From the NCBI GenBank assembly GCA_964635325.1, contig CAZWOL010000085.1, positions 1 through 8,310 on the forward strand: DNA of 8,310 nucleotides, read 5' to 3'. The translations under genes were made by a program, and so were the position numbers. The notes beneath the pieces are model-generated. The model did no database searches and had not been told where the DNA came from. It saw only the letters and a program-made list of their open reading frames with translations. Below are positions 1 through 3,942 of this stretch, piece by piece. The stretch comes from BOG-1112 sp964635325. Its GTDB lineage: Bacteria > Bdellovibrionota_B > Oligoflexia > Oligoflexales > Bog-1112. Every line of letters starts with the position of its first letter. Within the stretch, counting starts at the first letter, position 1.

Positions 1-170
1 GCAAATTAGCGGCAGCTATGATGCTTTTGCCTAACGTTTAACCTTCAGTTCGCATGTTTAGAAGTTTCCTACCGGCTAGCCTATCTCCTGTATGACGACG
101 GCGGTCTGGCGGAGACATGCCCTCGGCGCCAATAACCAAAGTCATTAAGGCAGTTCGCTATCATATCCCA
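1..170. other. Gene-poor left edge
   Basis: I see no intact coding sequence here. The only recognisable content is a short decayed stretch on the minus strand (about 70-131) related to the helix-turn-helix gene at 3156-3593. The rest leads into the promoter at 171. Confidence 0.5.
70..131 (-). pseudogene. Decayed fragment of recombinase-like HTH gene
   Basis: Read on the minus strand, this stretch aligns with part of the intact gene at 3156-3593. Plus-strand positions 79-128 match 3222-3273 with identical blocks of 8 to 13 bases, for example CATGCCCTCGGCG, CGGAGA and ATCTCCTG, at about 70 percent identity by hand alignment. The encoded string SLRQTAVVIQEIG parallels SLRQIATTLQEMG of the intact protein. 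Two bases are missing after the EGM codons, and a stop codon (76-78) replaces the isoleucine that follows the matching glycine, so the copy is dead. Homology upstream of about 131 fades. It is a short fragment, so the family assignment rests on this single alignment. Confidence 0.5.
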
Positions 171-199
171 TTGACATTACATGCCTCTTTTTCTATCGT
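171..199 (+). promoter_or_regulatory. Sigma-70-type promoter for the riboswitch leader
   Basis: A perfect -35 box TTGACA (171-176) is followed after exactly 17 bases by TATCGT (194-199), a 4-of-6 match to the -10 consensus. The expected transcription start, about 206, falls at the first base of riboswitch helix P1 (207). That agreement is independent support for both the promoter and the riboswitch boundary. Confidence 0.7.
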
Positions 200-206
200 T
201 GACGAA

Positions 207-308
207 GATAGGGAGTAGTTGATCGGCATCACGCTGAGTGCAAAGACCGACATACTGGAGCGATAGCTCCCGGTTTTGCAGCGAAAATATTTCGTTAACG
301 AGACTGTC
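207..308 (+). promoter_or_regulatory. yybP-ykoY manganese riboswitch aptamer
   Basis: The conserved parts of the yybP-ykoY class are present in order. P1 is GATAG (207-211) with CTGTC (304-308). The L1 consensus GGGAGTAG is at 211-218. A side helix pairs TCGGC (223-227) with GCTGA (233-237). P2 pairs GCAAAGACCG (240-249, one bulge) with CGGTTTTGC (271-279) and is capped by GGAGC-GATA-GCTCC (257-270). A short hairpin CGAAA-ATA-TTTCG (282-294) leads into the L3-like segment TTAACGAGAC (295-304). Known members bind Mn2+ at the L1/L3 contact and commonly control Mn export genes, including UPF0016 family members, which matches the gene downstream. Confidence 0.9.
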
Positions 309-371
309 ACAGCACACCATGTGCCGTGGGTCTCGTTTGTATCCCCCACGGCCCTTACAAGCTCATGGGGG
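297..371 (+). promoter_or_regulatory. Riboswitch expression platform, translational ON switch
   Basis: Two exclusive folds can be drawn. Ligand-free: AACGAGAC (297-304), part of aptamer L3/P1, pairs perfectly with GTCTCGTT (330-337) around a GCACA/TGTGC hairpin (312-324). This leaves CCCCCA (343-348) free to pair with TGGGGG (366-371), the purine-rich ribosome binding site five bases before the ATG at 377. Ligand-bound: P1 holds the GAGAC segment, so GCCGTGGG (323-330) pairs with CCCACGGC (345-352) and the binding site is released. The complementarities are seen directly; the switching order is inferred from the known behaviour of this riboswitch class. Confidence 0.75.
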
Positions 372-376
372 TTATT

Positions 377-646
377 ATGGAAGCAGTCCTTCAATCTTTC
401 GGCCTTGTTGTTGCATCAGAGATGGGCGACAAGACGCAAATCCTAGCCTTGATTTTATCCCTTCGTTTCAAAAAGCCCTGGACAGTTGTTGCGGCTATAT
501 TCGTTGCAACCTTGCTAAATCACAGTTTAGCCGCAGCTATTGGTGGATGGGTTGGAAGTGCGCTACCGGAAAATCTATTGCGCAATTTTTTGGCCGTAGC
601 TTTTTTTGTCTTTTCCATTTGGGTATTAATACCTGACAAAATGTAA
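377..646 (+). CDS. GDT1/UPF0016 Mn2+ transporter, first repeat only (IS-truncated)
   Basis: This is an integral inner-membrane protein of the GDT1/TMEM165 (UPF0016) family, whose bacterial members export Mn2+. It carries one copy of the signature, SEMGDKTQ (residues about 14-21), and three hydrophobic segments (about 3-15, 31-55 and 66-84). Full-length two-repeat members are about 190 residues with a second ExGDK motif; this product has 89 residues and ends at IPDKM, where the first repeat normally ends. The TAA stop is supplied by the IS66 end beginning GTAAGCGC. The start at 377 is chosen because family members begin MEA and a GGGGG ribosome binding site (367-371) sits at the right distance; the in-frame ATG at 365 lacks one. 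A likely C-terminal remnant lies past the IS. Single-repeat members of the family exist, so residual activity as an oligomer is possible but unproven. Confidence 0.8.
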   Translation: MEAVLQSFGLVVASEMGDKTQILALILSLRFKKPWTVVAAIFVATLLNHSLAAAIGGWVGSALPENLLRNFLAVAFFVFSIWVLIPDKM

Positions 647-701
647 GCGCTCCATAAACCACGTAGGTCAAGGCCGCGCAGGCTTGCGCAAATCTGTGGC
701 T

Positions 702-2228
702 CTAAAGATTGTAGGGAAGCAGGGCATCAATCTCATCGGGTGACTTGACGCCTGGTAGCACCGCGATGATGTGCTTGAGGTAGGCATAAGGTTCTTTACC
801 GTTTGCTTTGGCTGTTTCGATGACGCTGTAGAGTATCGCACTGGCTTCAGCCCCATATTTGCTGTCACAGAAGAGCCAATTCTTGCGTCCAATTGTGAAT
901 GGGCGAATTGCATTTTCGGCCATAGCGTTCGACATTGGAACGGATCCGGTGCTGACATAGCGAACGAGCTTTGGCCACTCACGTTTCAAGTATGAGAGCG
1001 CCTTTCCCGTTAGAGTCTTCGGAGGCACGGTACCGTTCACACGATTTAGCCATCGCTCCAAATGAGCTAGAATCGATCGAGAATACAGGTCTCGCGCTCG
1101 CTGACGCTCCTTTTCACTCTTATCTTTCACTCTACGTTCTACAGCGTACAGAGCCTGAATGAGCGATAATCCTGTCGCAGCAATCGATTGCTCCTTGAAT
1201 TTGAGCCCCTTCAACGCCTCGTCGAACTTTCGACGAGCGTGGTCCCAGCAGCCGTGGTGGACAATTTCGCCTCGTACACTGGCGACTGTCTCGTACACGC
1301 GATAGCCGTCAGTTACTAAATGGCCTGAGAAGCCGGTTAGCAATCTTCTTGCGACAACGGCGCTGCGCGAGGGATCAAAGTTGAAGAGTACGACAGGTTT
1401 GGGGCCGTAACGATATCGGACCCACATAAAACTCTGCGCGGTGGGCTTCTTCCCGGTACCCTTGAGGACCTGGACTCGAGTTTCGTCCATTAGAAGAACA
1501 AGAGATTCGAGAAGATCTTCTTCTAAACTGTTATAAATTGGCCGTAGAAGCTGTGCCAAATCAATCATCCAGCGTGAAATCGTCGATCTCGACATTTCGA
1601 CGCCGATCCTCTTGAAAATTTCCTCCTGTCGATAGAGAGGCAGTCCATCCACGTATTTTGCGGTAGCAATGTGGGCAAGAAGACCAGCGCTAGCATTTGT
1701 CTTTGGAAGAGGCTGTGGGGGCAACTTTGCGGTCCTGACGCCGGTCTTACACACGGGACAGCCGTACTTCTTGCGACGGTGACGGAGAACTTGCACAATA
1801 GCAGGAACAATGTCGAGTTGCTCCGACGTTGCCTCGCCGATTTCCTTCATTATGACGTTGCAACACTCGCAAGTACGCTCAGATTCAGGAATCTCATAGA
1901 TATGATCTATGCGCGGGAGTTTATCTGGTAACGGCCTTCGCTTTGGTCTCTTGCGATTGTGACCGTTGACCGGAGATGAAGCTTCTTCAGCAACAGCTAC
2001 CTCTACTTCTGCCTCATTAAAAAGGCAGGGCTGACCGGTGAATTTCTCGCTCGACGGGCCGAACTGCTTGGATTTGAAGAGCCGTACAACCTCTTTAAGA
2101 TGAGAGATTTCCTGGTGCGCAAGATGCAGTGCAAAGTCCTTCTGCGAGAGCTTGTGCAATAGCTCTTGCAGCATGGCCGTAACGGCGGCAGGGTCGGTGA
2201 GAATGTTATTGTGAGCAAGCTGTTCCAT
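702..2228 (-). CDS. IS66-family transposase TnpC
   Basis: This is the DDE transposase of the element, 508 residues, full length for the family. In order it shows a coiled-coil/leucine-zipper N-terminus (about 15-55), a basic linker (about 91-98), a zinc-binding region with cysteines C120, C122/C123, C157 and C160, and the catalytic core. The likely catalytic acids are D248 in LMDET, D307 in VTDGY and E438 in MAENAIRPF, followed by the conserved TIGRKNWLF string. The C-terminal IS66 tail (about 478-505) is present. The start at 2228 lies 14 bases after the tnpB stop. No frameshift or missing catalytic residue is seen, so the enzyme appears intact. Confidence 0.95.
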   Translation of the reverse strand: MEQLAHNNILTDPAAVTAMLQELLHKLSQKDFALHLAHQEISHLKEVVRLFKSKQFGPSSEKFTGQPCLFNEAEVEVAVAEEASSPVNGHNRKRPKRRPLPDKLPRIDHIYEIPESERTCECCNVIMKEIGEATSEQLDIVPAIVQVLRHRRKKYGCPVCKTGVRTAKLPPQPLPKTNASAGLLAHIATAKYVDGLPLYRQEEIFKRIGVEMSRSTISRWMIDLAQLLRPIYNSLEEDLLESLVLLMDETRVQVLKGTGKKPTAQSFMWVRYRYGPKPVVLFNFDPSRSAVVARRLLTGFSGHLVTDGYRVYETVASVRGEIVHHGCWDHARRKFDEALKGLKFKEQSIAATGLSLIQALYAVERRVKDKSEKERQRARDLYSRSILAHLERWLNRVNGTVPPKTLTGKALSYLKREWPKLVRYVSTGSVPMSNAMAENAIRPFTIGRKNWLFCDSKYGAEASAILYSVIETAKANGKEPYAYLKHIIAVLPGVKSPDEIDALLPYNL

Positions 2229-2242
2229 AGCTTGCTCATATA

Positions 2243-2599
2243 CTATGTTAAGTCGGGAAAATGAAGGGTTTCATGAGGCTGGAGCCTCGCGATATCGAGC
2301 CCTTCGAGCAACCAATTGAGTTGGTTCGACGAAAGGGAAATTACGTCTTTGGAAAATTTGGTGGGCCACCGGAATTTTTCCTTTTCCAGCCGTTTTGTCC
2401 ACATCGCAAAGCCGCTGCGATCCCAATACAGGAGCCGAACGGTGTCCTTGCTCTTGTTTACAAAGGCGAATAGCCCACCCGCAAGGGGATCGCTATGCAT
2501 CGCCTCGCGGGCGATGCTTGTCAGACCGTTGATCTGTTTCCGGCCATCAACCGGTGCTCGGTGGAGCATGACCGCTTTGAAGGTACTTAGACTGCGCAT
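2243..2599 (-). CDS. IS66 accessory protein TnpB
   Basis: This is the IS66 Orf2-type accessory protein required for transposition in characterised members of the family; its molecular role is not well defined. It has 118 residues. The family features are visible: the HRAPVDGRKQINGL-type N-terminus (about 12-25), then LFAFVNKSKDTVRLLYWDRSGF (given here only as residues about 42-63) and the KRLEKEKFRWP segment (about 68-78). The start is placed at the ATG at 2597-2599, three bases past the tnpA stop; the frame remains open upstream, but that extension overlaps tnpA and does not look like TnpB. The arrangement tnpA-stop, two bases, tnpB-start suggests translational coupling. Confidence 0.92.
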   Translation of the reverse strand: MRSLSTFKAVMLHRAPVDGRKQINGLTSIAREAMHSDPLAGGLFAFVNKSKDTVRLLYWDRSGFAMWTKRLEKEKFRWPTKFSKDVISLSSNQLNWLLEGLDIARLQPHETLHFPDLT

Positions 2600-2601
2600 T
2601 G

Positions 2602-2919
2602 CTAATTCCTCAGTGCCTTCAGAAGGGTGGCAATTGCCCTGGGGTCGACGCCGACCGGCAATTCGATCGCGATACTGTCCCCAAAACGCACGCGAATCAC
2701 CTCCGGCTCCTGCGGGATCGCCACCCGGACAAACTCGCTCTGCGCGGCACCCGCATTTTTCCTCCAAAGGTGCAACAAGCTCGGCGACACCCCGTAGCGC
2801 TTTGCCGTCCCAACGATGCTCACACCGGGCCGTGCAGCCTCTTCCAAGATTCGTACCCTTTCATCTGCTGTGTACCGACGACGTCTTTGCAACTGCGCTA
2901 TTGCTTTCGATTCTTCCAT
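2602..2919 (-). CDS. IS66 TnpA, helix-turn-helix protein
   Basis: This is the small DNA-binding OrfA of IS66 elements, 105 residues. It has a basic start (RRRRYTADERVRIL, about 12-25) and a helix-turn-helix of the transposase type (VSIVGTAKRYGVSPSLLHLWRK, residues about 33-54), followed by a C-terminal region with the RVRFGDSIAIELP pattern (about 76-88) typical of the family. The ATG at 2919 is preceded by AGGAGA at suitable spacing. It is the first gene of the IS operon, read toward tnpB and tnpC. Which side carries its promoter relative to the IS end is not resolved, but a 19-base palindrome lies just upstream (2949-2967). Confidence 0.9.
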   Translation of the reverse strand: MEESKAIAQLQRRRRYTADERVRILEEAARPGVSIVGTAKRYGVSPSLLHLWRKNAGAAQSEFVRVAIPQEPEVIRVRFGDSIAIELPVGVDPRAIATLLKALRN

Positions 2920-2948
2920 CCCACTCTCCTAAATTTAGTTCTGACAGA

Positions 2949-2967
2949 CCTATTGGACTCCAATAGG
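2949..2967. repeat. Perfect palindrome upstream of tnpA
   Basis: CCTATTGGA and TCCAATAGG form 9-base arms around a single central base. It sits 30 bases before tnpA and just inside the presumed IS end, so it could be an operator, a transposase-binding element or an RNA hairpin that damps transcription entering from outside. No function can be assigned from sequence. Confidence 0.6.
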
Positions 2968-3017
2968 ACAGTTAGCTGAGAGAGTTTGGAGGGAAGCAGC
3001 GGAAGAAGCTACATGCG

Positions 3018-3113
3018 GTTAGTGGCGCGCATACAATTATTCCAATGAAGGTTGTTCGCATCATTTCATCGATTCTTTTTGCAACATTTGCTCTGGCCAT
3101 CTTGCTGAAATAG
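3018..3113 (+). pseudogene. Probable C-terminal remnant of the GDT1 transporter
   Basis: The frame ending at the TAG at 3111-3113 encodes the string IIPMKVVRIISSILFATF followed by ALAILLK. UPF0016 proteins typically end with a riP(L/M)K-x-vRiia-x-lFa-x-lgl pattern in their last membrane helix, which this resembles closely. No second ExGDK motif precedes it and the frame closes at a stop at 2973-2975, so only the last 25 to 30 residues of the transporter would remain. With the intact first half at 377-646, this implies that the IS66 insertion was accompanied by loss of roughly 70 codons. The match was made by eye on a short hydrophobic stretch. Confidence 0.45.
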
Positions 3114-3155
3114 CGAATCAATAAAAAGTAAGCAGGTTAGAAACATGAAGCGCAC

Positions 3156-3593
3156 TTATTTTTCCAAAACTCTTCTAACCATCTCTGGGTGCCATCTTCG
3201 CCCTTTACACTTTGTCGGAATGCCCATCTCCTGCAGAGTTGTAGCAATCTGACGGAGACTCATGCCCTCGGCGTGAAGTTTCTCGATCACACCGATAACC
3301 GTCCGCTCGCGCTCATGGTTCCGCAACCGCCCCTTAACTCGCCGTTGGCCAAACTTCGGCTGGGATTGGCGGCCGTGATGGGGTCTATGTGGCTCGCGGA
3401 TGGGGATATCGAACCGCCGTAATGCATCTAAAACGCCTGACTTGGAGGAAACTATTTGCGCCGCAATTTGCGCCGCCGAGAGCCCTTTTTCGAGGTACAT
3501 TTCCCGGAGGAAACTCTCGGAGGAAAGTAGTAATATCCCCGGAAGATCTTTGATAAGAGAGAGTTGGACGTACTCTTCTAAATGTTCGACCAA
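3156..3593 (-). CDS. Recombinase-like helix-turn-helix protein
   Basis: I recognise a DNA-binding architecture but not a characterised protein. Counting from a TTG at 3593 (145 residues), a first helix-turn-helix (about 37-60, LSAAQIAAQIVSSKSGVLDAL) is followed by a basic linker rich in H, R and K (about 65-92) and a second helix-turn-helix (about 95-121, SLRQIATTLQEMG). The end, IPTKCKG-RRWHPEMVRRVL, is the pattern found at the end of the serine-recombinase 'Recombinase' domain (gip-x-g-W-V-x-il). No resolvase catalytic domain is present, so it may be a stand-alone DNA-binding remnant or regulator. The start is unclear: the frame is open back to 3639, a strong GAGGTGA lies at 3643-3649, and an in-frame ATT at 3627-3629 is the nearest candidate; the GTG and ATG nearby are in another frame. 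Confidence 0.65.
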   Translation of the reverse strand: MVEHLEEYVQLSLIKDLPGILLLSSESFLREMYLEKGLSAAQIAAQIVSSKSGVLDALRRFDIPIREPHRPHHGRQSQPKFGQRRVKGRLRNHERERTVIGVIEKLHAEGMSLRQIATTLQEMGIPTKCKGRRWHPEMVRRVLEK

Positions 3594-3738
3594 GCCGTGC
3601 CCGAGTCCGCCATTTTCTTCACAAGAAATGGTATTTTTTTAATCACCTCACAAATCAATAATATCAACAGTTTCAAGCTCAGAGACTTCGTAGTCGCCAA
3701 GACTGTGTCATGGGAAATCACACTAAATCAGCCCTGCG

Positions 3739-3786
3739 GTGATGAAATGTGATGAATCCTGTGATGAGCGAGTTTCATTCATCACA
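3739..3786. repeat. GTGATGA direct repeats with inverted copy
   Basis: GTGATGA occurs three times in the same orientation (3739-3745, 3749-3755, 3761-3767; steps of 10 and 12 bases, about one helical turn). A fourth copy is inverted, giving a perfect 10-base inverted repeat TGTGATGAAT (3748-3757) / ATTCATCACA (3777-3786). Helically phased repeats between divergent genes suggest an operator, possibly for the neighbouring helix-turn-helix protein (inference). There is no T-run, so an intrinsic terminator is unlikely. Confidence 0.55.
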
Positions 3787-3930
3787 AGTTATTTCAAAGA
3801 GTTACACCCAACCTCGGCATCGCTCAAAACGTCACGTTGAAGGCAGACCCATAACTGGGATAGTGCTTTGACGACGAGATCAAGAGGGCTTTGGGTTTGG
3901 CGGGCAATGAGATCCGCCAAATTGTTCATT

Positions 3931-3934
3931 GGAG
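3931..3934 (+). promoter_or_regulatory. Ribosome binding site fixing the GTG start at 3943
   Basis: GGAG lies eight bases before the GTG at 3943. An in-frame TGA at 3937-3939 excludes any earlier start, so the GTG is the first possible initiation codon of the 802-residue gene. Confidence 0.75.
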
Positions 3935-3942
3935 TTTGAGAA

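Larger units (their letters stand above)
643..2975 (-). mobile_element. IS66-family insertion sequence
   Basis: The tnpA-tnpB-tnpC order on the minus strand and their family signatures identify an IS66 element of about 2.3 kb, the normal size. The tnpC-side end is well supported: GTAAGCGCTCC at 643 matches the GTAAGCG-type tips of the family and lies exactly where the GDT1 reading frame is interrupted. The tnpA-side end is uncertain; the best candidate is the minus-strand string CTAACTGTCC ending near 2975, which only partly resembles the other tip. No 8-base target duplication is visible: 635-642 (GACAAAAT) does not recur after 2975. That is consistent with a deletion of flanking DNA after insertion. 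Confidence 0.85.
3594..3942. other. Intergenic region between divergent genes
   Basis: About 350 bases separate the minus-strand helix-turn-helix gene from the plus-strand operon, so both promoters are expected here. I see a strong minus-strand ribosome binding site (GAGGTGA, 3643-3649), an AT-rich stretch (3650-3670), the GTGATGA repeats (3739-3786) and the operon ribosome binding site (3931-3934). No convincing pair of -35/-10 boxes for the operon stands out. Confidence 0.5.

Noticed and set aside
326..376. Upstream extension of the transporter frame to a start at 326
   Set aside because: The extension is not UPF0016-like and is explained by the riboswitch expression platform; the ATG at 377 has the ribosome binding site.
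643..3113. CRISPR array, tRNA or rRNA
   Set aside because: No regularly spaced identical repeats, cloverleaf or rRNA-like sequence was seen here or elsewhere in the window.
3144..3251. Plus-strand small frame beginning MKRTYFSK, reminiscent of ribosomal protein L34
   Set aside because: The resemblance stops after the first four residues; it runs antisense to the recombinase-like gene and lacks the arginine-rich L34 body.
3789..3929. Minus-strand frame of 46 codons beginning MNNLADLIARQTQ, between the helix-turn-helix gene and the operon
   Set aside because: The composition looks protein-like, but there is no ribosome binding site before the ATG, no family I recognise, and it occupies the expected promoter region of the operon.
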